Positions 1 to 6,506 of a stretch of DNA of 8,892 nt are shown piece by piece. Each line of letters opens with the position of its first letter. Position 1 is the stretch's first letter. Both the position numbers and the translations under genes were made by a program. Source of the stretch: Verrucomicrobiales bacterium (GTDB lineage: Bacteria; Verrucomicrobiota; Verrucomicrobiia; Verrucomicrobiales; Akkermansiaceae); assembly GCA_003527555.1 (NCBI GenBank), contig DPWT01000113.1, positions 1 through 8,892 of the forward strand, in the 5' to 3' direction. The notes beneath the pieces are model-generated. The model saw only the letters and a program-made list of their open reading frames with translations. It made no database searches and was not told the DNA's origin.

Positions 1-1161
1 TGTGACTTTCTCGAATGCAGTTTCTAATTTTGTTTCAAGCTTAGTCAATACTTCTTGCTCGGTCCATTGGTAGCGCTGAAGGTTTTGTACCCACTCAAAA
101 TATGAGACGGTAACTCCCCCTGCATTGCATAAAATATCAGGAATGAGAAAAACATCACTTCGCTCTTCAATGATGGTGTCAGCTTGAGGAGATGTGGGCC
201 CGTTGGCGGCTTCCGCAAGCACTTTGCACTGAATTTTGCCCGCATTAGTCTGTGTGATTACTCGTTCAAGAGCGGCAGGAACTAATGCATCACATGGCTG
301 AATTAACATTTCATCTGGATCAATCGGTTCCGCCCCATCGAAGCCTACTACACCTCCTACCCTCTCAACATGGGTAAGTAATTTTTCTACATCAATACCG
401 CGGTCATTCCATAAAGCACCCGTCACATCTGATATACCAGTTACTTTTACCCCGTAACGAGACAGAGTACGAGCAGCGTATGATCCAACGTTACCAAAAC
501 CTTGTATTATAGCAGTGGCCTCACATTCGTTGATGCCCAGCTTGTCGAACGCTCTGGTGATAAGGAATGCGACACCGTGACCTGTTGCCTGGGTCCTGCC
601 TTCAGAGCCCTGAAGCGCCACAGGCTTTCCCGTCACAATACCAGGGACAAGGTGGCCAGCATTGGTAGAATAAACGTCCAGCATCCAAGCCATCGTCTGC
701 GCGTCGGTTCCCATATCAGGTGCCATGACATCCACTTCGGGGCCAATAAATGGCATCATTTCAGATGTATATCTGCGCGTGATGTTCTCTTTTTCACCAA
801 TACTCAGCACTCGAGGATCACAGGCGACACCACCTTTACCGCCGCCGAATGGCAAACCCATCAGAGCACATTTCCAGTTCATCCACATCGCCAGTGCCGC
901 AACCTCTCCCAGCGTCACGCCCGGATGGTATCGCAGCCCTCCTTTCACGGGGCCACGCGACAAGTGATGCTGTACTCGGTAGCCAAAAAACACTTCGGTT
1001 TCGCCATTATCACGTTGGATTGGCACAGTGACACTGATCAGTCGTTTTGGCCACTTACAACGCTCTCGGACAGACTGACTCAGTTCAAGGAAATCTGCCG
1101 CTCGATCGAACTGGGTGGCTGCCATCAAGAATACATCATTATCCAACAATTCCTTTTGCAT
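1..1161 (-). CDS. gdhA: Glu/Leu/Phe/Val dehydrogenase family protein, probably glutamate dehydrogenase (partial, C-terminus beyond left edge)
   Basis: Translating the minus strand from ATG at 1161 gives 387 codons that stay open to base 1. The product should catalyse reversible NAD(P)-dependent oxidative deamination of glutamate to 2-oxoglutarate in the cytoplasm. The dimerisation/catalytic domain has GPVKGGLRYHPGV (70-82), the WKCALMGLPFGGGKGG segment with the conserved lysines K97 and K109, and PEVDVMAPDMGT (141-152) with the conserved catalytic-type Asp at 149. The Rossmann domain has GFGNVGS at 221-227. The last visible residues, ELETAFEKVT-like, precede the usual final helix, so about 30-40 residues should be missing. 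The start is supported by GGA seven bases before the ATG and by a normal N-terminal length. It is divergent from the DUF456 gene. Glutamate is inferred as substrate; leucine or phenylalanine dehydrogenases share the fold, and NAD versus NADP preference cannot be read safely. Confidence 0.93.
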   Translation of the reverse strand, partial: MQKELLDNDVFLMAATQFDRAADFLELSQSVRERCKWPKRLISVTVPIQRDNGETEVFFGYRVQHHLSRGPVKGGLRYHPGVTLGEVAALAMWMNWKCALMGLPFGGGKGGVACDPRVLSIGEKENITRRYTSEMMPFIGPEVDVMAPDMGTDAQTMAWMLDVYSTNAGHLVPGIVTGKPVALQGSEGRTQATGHGVAFLITRAFDKLGINECEATAIIQGFGNVGSYAARTLSRYGVKVTGISDVTGALWNDRGIDVEKLLTHVERVGGVVGFDGAEPIDPDEMLIQPCDALVPAALERVITQTNAGKIQCKVLAEAANGPTSPQADTIIEERSDVFLIPDILCNAGGVTVSYFEWVQNLQRYQWTEQEVLTKLETKLETAFEKVT

Positions 1162-1253
1162 ATATCTATCCAAACACTGAAAACCTAACAATGAAAGCTG
1201 CTTCTGGACAAAAAAATAAGCATTTACTTGAGTCTAGAATGATGCGGGTTAGA

Positions 1254-1259
1254 TATAAT
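1254..1259 (+). promoter_or_regulatory. Perfect -10-like box (TATAAT) just upstream of the DUF456 start codon
   Basis: TATAAT lies in the 100-bp divergent gap between the dehydrogenase and the DUF456 gene and ends two bases before the ATG at 1262. The best -35-like hexamer, TTGAGT (1228-1233), is 20 bp away, longer than the preferred 17 bp. A sigma-70-type start site would fall near 1264-1267, at or inside the first codon. Either the transcript is effectively leaderless, or translation really begins at the in-frame ATG at 1292, or the box is not used. The call is a sequence match only. Confidence 0.35.
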
Positions 1260-1261
1260 AC

Positions 1262-1786
1262 ATGTTTGATTTTTTGATTCCATGGTTGCCTATGATAGGC
1301 GCCGGTATTGCATGGACGGTGACCATCTGTTTATTAATACTAGGCTTTATTGGCACTCTTGTGCCGTTTCTTCCCGGGCACCTTATCCTATTCTTTGCAG
1401 CAGTTAGCCACTGGTTAATGCTCAGAGATAATTCCGGTGTGGAGTGGTGGACTTTTGTTGTGCTCGGAGTTCTGTTAGTTTTTTCTCAGGTTATGGAGTT
1501 TATGAGTGGCGCCATTGGAACCCGCTGGTTCGGCGGAACACGCTGGGGCGCAGCAGGCGCATTGATCGGTGGAATCGTCGGGATATTTTTTATGCCCTTT
1601 GGATTGATCCTAGGACCACTGATTGGTTCGATGCTCTGTGAGTTTGTATTTGCCAAAAAGGAAGTGCGTCCGGCCACAGTCTCGGGTGTTGGATCTGTTT
1701 TGGGCACACTCGCCGGACTGATCATTAAAGTAATCGTCGGGGTGCTGATGATCATTTGGTTCGTTGTGGATGTAATTTGGATTTGA
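1262..1786 (+). CDS. DUF456 family small integral membrane protein
   Basis: This 174-residue, very hydrophobic protein matches the pattern of the DUF456 family. It has an N-terminal hydrophobic hairpin containing GTLVPFLPGHLILF (31-44), a segment at about 63-82, then a glycine-rich double segment (about 96-125, with GALIGGIVGIFF and FGLILGPLIGS), a short charged loop AKKEVRP (131-137) and a long C-terminal hydrophobic stretch (about 141-172). Five or so membrane passes in the inner membrane are expected. The family has no established function. No upstream in-frame start exists, because a stop lies at 1256-1258. The ATG at 1292 (Met11) is an alternative that would keep all membrane segments and fit the nearby TATAAT box better. 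It is divergent from the dehydrogenase gene and convergent with the pseudopilin gene. Confidence 0.85.
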   Translation: MFDFLIPWLPMIGAGIAWTVTICLLILGFIGTLVPFLPGHLILFFAAVSHWLMLRDNSGVEWWTFVVLGVLLVFSQVMEFMSGAIGTRWFGGTRWGAAGALIGGIVGIFFMPFGLILGPLIGSMLCEFVFAKKEVRPATVSGVGSVLGTLAGLIIKVIVGVLMIIWFVVDVIWI

Positions 1787-1807
1787 GGGTGCTTGAAATA
1801 CACAGAC

Positions 1808-1840
1808 AAAAAAAGCTGAAGAGGAAAACCTCTCCAGCTT
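1808..1840 (-). terminator. Rho-independent terminator of the pseudopilin gene
   Basis: Arms 1813-1824 and 1829-1840 form a 12-bp stem with one mismatch (1819/1834) and an AAAA loop. On the minus strand the stem runs directly into a seven-T tract (1814-1808), the canonical intrinsic terminator layout, 24 bp after the pseudopilin stop. On the plus strand the hairpin is followed by GAACAAG, so it would be at most a weak terminator for the convergent DUF456 gene, which ends 26 bp before the first stem arm. Confidence 0.9.
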
Positions 1841-1864
1841 GAACAAGATATTGTTGGAAATAGA

Positions 1865-2545
1865 TTACTTGGGCAGATTCTTTTTCAGATTACCTGATTC
1901 GTATCCATCGGTTCCCCACACGGTATCTTCGCCTGTATCAAACAAAGTATCAGCTCCGGTCAGGACTGCTTTTTTCGCTTGGTTGACACGCAACTGCTTC
2001 ACAGAACCATCGATACGTAGAACAACAGCTTTGTTATCATATGGGTCAGGATTAAAGAATTCACCAGACTCCTCCATGGGAGCCATAACAAGCGGGCGAC
2101 CTGAGTTTACACTGGTAGATTGGTTTGCAACGTAGGCAAATCCACACTCTCCAGCTTCTAATGCATCTCCCTTGAGCACGTTATCTGGCTTTTTGGTAAT
2201 TGTCGACTTGGCATAGAAGATTTCCTCTGACTTGGTGTATCCGCCAGCAATGAACTGTTTGAAGTAGTCGTTAGAAGTCGAAGTACCAAGCGTGACACCT
2301 GTTCCAGTGGTATCGATATCAGAGGCTGATGCATCAGATGGGAATTCACCGAAGTCGCCATCGAACTCAATCATCAAGTAGAAGATCTGCTTGGCGTTGT
2401 TCACTGCTTCTGTCATGTCAGCCTTCTTCTTCTGTTTAAGGATGACAGGAGTCGCCATGGCCGCGAGAGCCGCGATAATAGCGATTACAACAAGTAGCTC
2501 AACGAGTGTGAAACCCTTAAGCGTATTTTTTTGTGTTAGTTTCAT
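1865..2545 (-). CDS. Type IV pilin-like / type II secretion pseudopilin with prepilin-type N-terminus
   Basis: The 226-residue product begins with a short basic leader ending LKG and then FTLVELLVVIAIIAALAAM. The predicted prepilin-peptidase cut is between G11 and F12, giving N-methyl-Phe, and Glu16 is the conserved +5 residue needed for assembly. The hydrophobic helix (about 12-34) would span the inner membrane or pack inside a filament. The rest is a soluble head rich in Asp, Gly, Ser and Thr, with one cysteine (C134) and VVLRIDGSVKQ at 174-184, which resembles the C-terminal DG motif of many Planctomycetota/Verrucomicrobiota pilin-like proteins. No pilus or secretion genes adjoin it, so partner and role are unknown. 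There is no clear Shine-Dalgarno before the ATG. It lies 131 bp downstream of rph on the same strand and ends at a strong terminator. GspG-like or competence-type pilin are alternatives. Confidence 0.9.
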   Translation of the reverse strand: MKLTQKNTLKGFTLVELLVVIAIIAALAAMATPVILKQKKKADMTEAVNNAKQIFYLMIEFDGDFGEFPSDASASDIDTTGTGVTLGTSTSNDYFKQFIAGGYTKSEEIFYAKSTITKKPDNVLKGDALEAGECGFAYVANQSTSVNSGRPLVMAPMEESGEFFNPDPYDNKAVVLRIDGSVKQLRVNQAKKAVLTGADTLFDTGEDTVWGTDGYESGNLKKNLPK

Positions 2546-2676
2546 GGTATTATTTATGTTTTATAATTCAAAGGTAAATGATCGTGGTTACCGAGTATGC
2601 CCTTGTTAAGGAGTATGATAAATCTCATACAGCTGAGCGGCAAGTATAAAAACCGACAAGGGATATAATGCTGACC
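2546..2676. other. rph-pseudopilin intergenic region with short direct and inverted repeats
   Basis: This 131-bp gap separates the rph stop from the pseudopilin ATG, both on the minus strand. GAGTATG occurs twice in the same orientation (2593-2599 and 2611-2617). The second copy overlaps an inverted repeat, GTATGA (2613-2618) with TCATAC (2625-2630), with a 6-nt loop. These sit inside a wider inverted pair, CCCTTGT (2600-2606) with ACAAGGG (2656-2662). No hairpin with a T-run was seen for rph, so read-through into the pseudopilin gene is possible. The repeats could be an operator or a leader-RNA fold; neither is shown. An A/T-rich segment (about 2550-2575) next to the pseudopilin start is the likeliest promoter location, but no convincing -35/-10 pair was found. 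Confidence 0.5.
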
Positions 2677-3459
2677 CTACGGGCGGTTAAAAGAATCCTG
2701 TAAATCATTAAGATCAGTTAATGAAGCCTTATCCGCGTCAACGATAGCCTGCTTTTGTAAAGCGACGAGTTCCTTGACTCCTTTTTCGGCAAGATCGAGC
2801 ATTTCGTTCATCTGCCCACGGGCAAACACGTTTTCCTCCCCACTTCCCTGGATTTCTACCAGCTCCAGATCCTCGGTCATGACCATGTTAAAATCGACAC
2901 TTGCGTCCTTGTCTTCAGGATAGTCGAGATCAAGAATTGCTTCATTTTGAAAAATTCCGCAACTGATTCCTGCGATGAGTTTTTTCATTGGGAATGATTT
3001 AAGTTTACCTGCCGCCATGAGTTTATTCAGAGCGATCGCGGTGGCGACGCATCCGCCAGTCACCGATGCTGTTCGCGTACCGCCGTCGGCTTGTAGCACA
3101 TCGCAATCGATCCAGATCGTGCGTTGCCCGAGTGCTTTTAAATCTACGACTGCGCGCAGCGACCTACCAATCAGGCGTTGAATCTCGGATGATCTTCCAT
3201 CAAGCCTACCCGCTGAAATATCGCGCTGTTTTCGGTCGAGAGTCGAATATGGGAGCATATTGTATTCAGCTGTGAGCCAGCCCCCACTAATTTTTTGATA
3301 CTTCATCCATCTGGGTATGTTCTCTTGTATTGTAGCTGCACAGATGACACGGGTGTTGCCAAATGAAACCAGCACTGAGCCAGTGGCGTGTGGAGCTATT
3401 CCTGGCTTAAAAGAAATCGGGCGAAGTTGGTCATAATTGCGTCCATCGGGTCGGGTCAT
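2677..3459 (-). CDS. rph: Ribonuclease PH (tRNA 3'-end processing phosphorolytic exonuclease)
   Basis: The 260-residue product removes nucleotides 3' of the CCA end of tRNA precursors by phosphorolysis, working as a hexameric ring in the cytoplasm. Family signatures are intact: an N-terminal RPDGR (3-7), the GRSSEIQRLIGRSLR block (88-102), DCDVLQADGGTRTASVTGG (118-136) with the phosphate-binding GTR, and LDLDYPEDKDASVDFN (176-191) carrying the conserved acidic metal-site residues. The length is near the usual 240-260, with a slightly long C-terminal tail (about 240-260). ATG 3459 was chosen because MTRPDGR is the normal family N-terminus; the frame extends to a TTG at 3486, which lies in a tandem repeat and is unlikely to be the start. 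No Shine-Dalgarno is visible. It is divergent from lpxK across 61 bp, and the pseudopilin gene follows on the same strand. Confidence 0.96.
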   Translation of the reverse strand: MTRPDGRNYDQLRPISFKPGIAPHATGSVLVSFGNTRVICAATIQENIPRWMKYQKISGGWLTAEYNMLPYSTLDRKQRDISAGRLDGRSSEIQRLIGRSLRAVVDLKALGQRTIWIDCDVLQADGGTRTASVTGGCVATAIALNKLMAAGKLKSFPMKKLIAGISCGIFQNEAILDLDYPEDKDASVDFNMVMTEDLELVEIQGSGEENVFARGQMNEMLDLAEKGVKELVALQKQAIVDADKASLTDLNDLQDSFNRP

Positions 3460-3470
3460 ACATGAGTTGT

Positions 3471-3501
3471 AAGTTTGAAGTTTCAAGATTCAAGGTTGAA
3501 G
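3471..3501. repeat. Degenerate 7-bp tandem repeat in the rph-lpxK divergent region
   Basis: Four successive heptamers followed by a partial one are visible: AAGTTTG, AAGTTTC, AAGATTC, AAGGTTG, then AAG. Every unit starts with AAG and has TT at positions 5-6; positions 4 and 7 vary. The array fills half of the 61-bp gap between the divergent rph and lpxK starts and lies directly upstream of the TATAAC box of lpxK, so it occupies the region where promoter -35 elements or regulators would bind. Short heptameric tandem repeats are known from cyanobacteria; whether this one is dispersed in this genome cannot be seen here. Confidence 0.8.
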
Positions 3502-3503
3502 TG

Positions 3504-3509
3504 TATAAC
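3504..3509 (+). promoter_or_regulatory. Candidate -10 box (TATAAC) of lpxK
   Basis: TATAAC matches the sigma-70 -10 consensus at five of six bases and is preceded directly by TG. At 17-bp spacing the -35 position holds only TTTCAA, inside the heptamer repeat. The implied start site, near 3515-3518, would leave a leader of only a few bases before the ATG at 3521, consistent with the absence of a Shine-Dalgarno there. This is pattern evidence only. Confidence 0.35.
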
Positions 3510-3520
3510 AATCTGCACGA

Positions 3521-4729
3521 ATGAGAGAAACCTTAAACGAGTTAGAGCAGTGGGGCACAGAGGTGATCTTTGGTCGAGCCCGCGGCTTTCGTGCCACTGT
3601 GATGCGAATTCTCTTGTGGGCGCTCTCTGGGATATACCGGATCGGAGTTGCAGTTCGTTTGAAATGCTATCGCAAGGGAGCCAAATATCAGCATTACTTG
3701 GGTACACAGGTTATTAGCATTGGAAACCTTACTGTGGGAGGCACTGGCAAGACTCCAATGGTCGAGATGTTTGCCCGCACTCTGAGAGAGCGTGGAAGAA
3801 AGCCAGCTATTCTCAGTCGGGGGTATAAAAGTAAAAGACTGGGAAAACCGCAAGAATGGTTAAGAAAAAGTAACGGCTTGCCAATCCCCGCAGATGAAAT
3901 GCCCAAAGTCGTTAGCGCCGGCGGTGAGCCACTGATCAAGGTGCGCTACGCAGGTGATGAACCGTGGATGCTTGCCAAAAACCTACCAGGCGTATCAGTG
4001 ATTGTGGATAAAAACCGTGTCAAAGGGGGAAGCTTCGCCGTAGGCGAACTGAACGCAGACACTCTGATTCTTGACGATGGCTTACAGTATCTGAATCTAG
4101 CACACACAACGGATGTCGTGCTAGTAGATCAAAATTCTCCATTCGGAACTGGGAGGATACTTCCACGCGGCACCCTGCGCGAGCCCGCAAAGAACCTGCG
4201 CCGTGCCGATTACATCTTCATCACCAAATGCGATGGCAGCTCGAACGAGCAGCTTATAACGAAGATGCGTCGCTATAACCGTCATGCTGAAATCATTGAG
4301 TGCACACACGGGCCACAACATTTGGAAAACATTTTCACCGGCGAACAGCTACCACTAGATTATCTGCAAAAAAAATACGTTGCTGCGATTAGCGGTATAG
4401 CAGTGCCACAAAGCTTTGAAAAAATTCTCAAGTCACTTGGTGCACGTGTCGAGTTCCATCGCGTGTTCTCAGATCACCATACGTTTAACCAAAAAGATAT
4501 TGATCGCTTTATGAACCGCTGTGTCAGGCGCGACATAGAGCTAATTGTTACCACAGAAAAAGATGCTGTGCGATTTCCACGACCCGCTGAGCTTGATGTT
4601 CCCATTTATTTTCTTCGCATCGAAGTGGACATCCTCAAAGGTATGGACGTCTGGGAACGATTAATTGACAGGATTTGTGATAAAAAAGGTAATATCGATC
4701 CGATTTTGCTTCGGCAAATGATCGGGTAA
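3521..4729 (+). CDS. lpxK: Tetraacyldisaccharide 4'-kinase (lipid A biosynthesis, Raetz pathway)
   Basis: LpxK phosphorylates the 4' position of tetraacyldisaccharide-1-phosphate to give lipid IVA, at the cytoplasmic face of the inner membrane. A hydrophobic membrane-associating helix precedes the core (about 27-46). The P-loop is GNLTVGGTGKTP (68-79), then LSRGY (98-102), GDEP (145-148), the Walker-B-like DDG (185-187) and SDHH (317-320) near the catalytic His position; TEKDAV (345-350) is also typical. D146 lies 39 residues before D185, the spacing I recall between catalytic and Mg-binding aspartates in Aquifex LpxK. At 402 residues it is longer than the usual 310-350, owing to an N-terminal extension and about 20 extra residues between SRGY and GDEP. 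It is first in the lpxK-recJ-recG direction; recJ follows after 71 bp without a clear terminator. ATG 3602 is a less likely alternative start. Confidence 0.95.
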   Translation: MRETLNELEQWGTEVIFGRARGFRATVMRILLWALSGIYRIGVAVRLKCYRKGAKYQHYLGTQVISIGNLTVGGTGKTPMVEMFARTLRERGRKPAILSRGYKSKRLGKPQEWLRKSNGLPIPADEMPKVVSAGGEPLIKVRYAGDEPWMLAKNLPGVSVIVDKNRVKGGSFAVGELNADTLILDDGLQYLNLAHTTDVVLVDQNSPFGTGRILPRGTLREPAKNLRRADYIFITKCDGSSNEQLITKMRRYNRHAEIIECTHGPQHLENIFTGEQLPLDYLQKKYVAAISGIAVPQSFEKILKSLGARVEFHRVFSDHHTFNQKDIDRFMNRCVRRDIELIVTTEKDAVRFPRPAELDVPIYFLRIEVDILKGMDVWERLIDRICDKKGNIDPILLRQMIG

Positions 4730-4800
4730 CCATAAATTACCATATCAGAAATTCTCTTCTGTTCTTGTGATGCTAATGTGAGGCTCATAACCTAGGCGAT

Positions 4801-6501
4801 ATGAGTCGTAATCAATCACAATGGATTCTCGCCGAAGTTCCAGAAATCCCCCCGGATATTGATAATGAAATACCTGAGATACTTGTTCGTATGATGGCAC
4901 AGCGCGGCATCCCTCCCGAGGAAATGCAGCAGTTTCTCCACCCTCGCCTGATGGACTTAACAGATCCGTTACTAATGCCTGACATGAAACCCGCGGTAGA
5001 TCGAGTACTGCAGGCAGTCGATACCGGTGAAAATATCGTCGTCTATGGTGATTACGACGTTGATGGGATCACCTCTGTGACCTTGATGACCCAGATCCTA
5101 AGTGCATATAGATCATCTGTTAGAAGCTTTATCCCCCGCCGCGGAGCTGAGGGCTACGGCCTGAATTCCGCTGCGCTTGAACGCTGCATGAAAGAGGGTG
5201 AGAAACCCAGTCTGCTGATCACCGTGGATTGTGGAACAGCATCCATCGATGAGATAGCCACTCTTAAAAATGAAGGAATTGATGTCATCGTTGTCGATCA
5301 TCACGAGCTCCCCCCCGCTGGAAAACCCGACTGTATCGCGGTCGTCAACCCGAAGTGCCCAGATACTGAAGCTGACTCCGAGTATCTTTGCGCCGCGGGT
5401 GTGGTATTCAAGCTCGCGCATGCCTTACTCAAAGCGCGACCTGTCGAGGGATTTGACCTCAAAGATTTTCTGGATCTGGTCGCACTCGCCACCGTGGCAG
5501 ATATTGTGCCATTGGTAAAAGAGAACCGGCTGTTAGTCCGGCACGGACTGAAGCGCATGGAGCAGACCCAACACAACGGCTTGCGTGCACTCATGGAGGT
5601 TGCTCAAGTCAAAGGTCCGCTCACCAGCGCGGACGTTGGTTTCCGCATCGGCCCAAGGATCAATGCGGCAGGCAGGATGGACCGACCTGAGGACGCGCTC
5701 GAAGCACTTATGTGCAATGCAAACGTTGACCCGCTGCCACTTGCAGAGCGGCTCGATTCACATAACCGTGACCGACAAGCTGAAGAGCAACGGATTCACA
5801 AGGACGCCCTGAAATGTTACGAGGAAGAGCATCATCCGGATGACCCGGTTATTGTGTTAGGATCACGCGATTGGCACCCTGGTGTGGTTGGCATTGTGGC
5901 CTCACGTATGATGCGCCGTTTTCACAAACCCACATTCATCATTGCCATTGATGAAAAAGGAATTGGTAAAGGGTCTGGAAGAAGCATCGGTGGGGTTTCG
6001 CTGATGGATGCCATCAATGCTAACAGAGAACATCTAGAAGCTGGCGGAGGGCATGCCATGGCGGCAGGCATCAGCGTGCACGAAGATAAGATTGCCGATT
6101 TCCGCAATGGCTTTGCCGACTTTGTAACAGAAAACGTTTCTGCTGAAGACCGACTCCAGCGACTACATCTCGATGCCGAGATTGATTTCACCCAGCTGTC
6201 ACTGGATTTTCTCAAAAGCTACGAGCTGCTCCAGCCGTTTGGATCATCCAACCCAGAGCCTGTCTTTATGACCCGTGAAGTATGGCTCACCGAAGCCCCG
6301 CGGGAGTTGAAGAACCACCACCTGAAGCTCTCGATGAAACAGAAGGAATGCTGGCAGAGTGCCATGTTCTTTAGTGGCGGACTACGCGAGCTTCCTGAGC
6401 AACCGTGGGACATCGCGTTTACCATCAACCGCAACACATTCCGCGGCAGAACTAGTCTGCAAATCGTCATTCAGGATGTGCGTGCACACAGCTCGGAGTA
6501 G
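4801..6501 (+). CDS. recJ: Single-stranded-DNA-specific 5'-3' exonuclease RecJ
   Basis: RecJ degrades ssDNA 5' to 3' during recombinational, mismatch and base-excision repair in the cytoplasm. The 566-residue length is typical. The DHH phosphoesterase core shows YGDYDVDG (82-89), VDCGT (142-146) and VVDHHELP (164-171), all with the metal-binding Asp and His residues present. LATVADIVPL follows further on. The DHHA1 domain carries GKGSGRSIGG and GGGHAMAAG (415-423). The C-terminal OB-like part has LQPFGSSNPEPVF (477-489). Nothing is truncated. The start has only a weak AGG nine bases before the ATG. It follows lpxK by 71 bp and is followed by recG after 5 bp, so the two repair genes should be co-transcribed. 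Its separate promoter, if any, is not obvious: TTGTGA (4765-4770) with TAACCT (4788-4793) is the best weak pair. Confidence 0.97.
   Translation: MSRNQSQWILAEVPEIPPDIDNEIPEILVRMMAQRGIPPEEMQQFLHPRLMDLTDPLLMPDMKPAVDRVLQAVDTGENIVVYGDYDVDGITSVTLMTQILSAYRSSVRSFIPRRGAEGYGLNSAALERCMKEGEKPSLLITVDCGTASIDEIATLKNEGIDVIVVDHHELPPAGKPDCIAVVNPKCPDTEADSEYLCAAGVVFKLAHALLKARPVEGFDLKDFLDLVALATVADIVPLVKENRLLVRHGLKRMEQTQHNGLRALMEVAQVKGPLTSADVGFRIGPRINAAGRMDRPEDALEALMCNANVDPLPLAERLDSHNRDRQAEEQRIHKDALKCYEEEHHPDDPVIVLGSRDWHPGVVGIVASRMMRRFHKPTFIIAIDEKGIGKGSGRSIGGVSLMDAINANREHLEAGGGHAMAAGISVHEDKIADFRNGFADFVTENVSAEDRLQRLHLDAEIDFTQLSLDFLKSYELLQPFGSSNPEPVFMTREVWLTEAPRELKNHHLKLSMKQKECWQSAMFFSGGLRELPEQPWDIAFTINRNTFRGRTSLQIVIQDVRAHSSE
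6495..6498 (+). promoter_or_regulatory. recG ribosome-binding site within the end of recJ
   Basis: GGAG lies 8 nt before the recG ATG and overlaps the final GAG codon of recJ, whose TAG stop is 6499-6501. It is the clearest Shine-Dalgarno in the window. Its overlap with recJ means ribosomes finishing recJ are placed on the recG start, which supports a coupled pair. Confidence 0.7.
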
Positions 6502-6506
6502 AAAAA

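Noticed and set aside
502..1188. 228-codon plus-strand open frame
   Set aside because: It lies antisense to the dehydrogenase gene, whose minus-strand translation carries all family motifs. The plus-strand product is rich in His, Arg, Ser and Thr with no recognisable domain, typical of a shadow frame.
1486..1809. 107-codon minus-strand frame opposite the DUF456 gene
   Set aside because: It is rich in Pro, Ser, Thr and Ile as expected for the complement of hydrophobic codons, and the plus-strand frame gives a coherent membrane protein.
2664..2669. TATAAT on the plus strand in the rph-pseudopilin gap
   Set aside because: No -35 element lies at suitable distance and the only genes downstream on the plus strand are antisense; it is probably a chance A/T-rich match.
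3460..3486. Upstream TTG start adding nine residues to RNase PH
   Set aside because: The added residues overlap the heptamer repeat array and precede the family-typical MTRPDGR start; ATG 3459 is the better choice.
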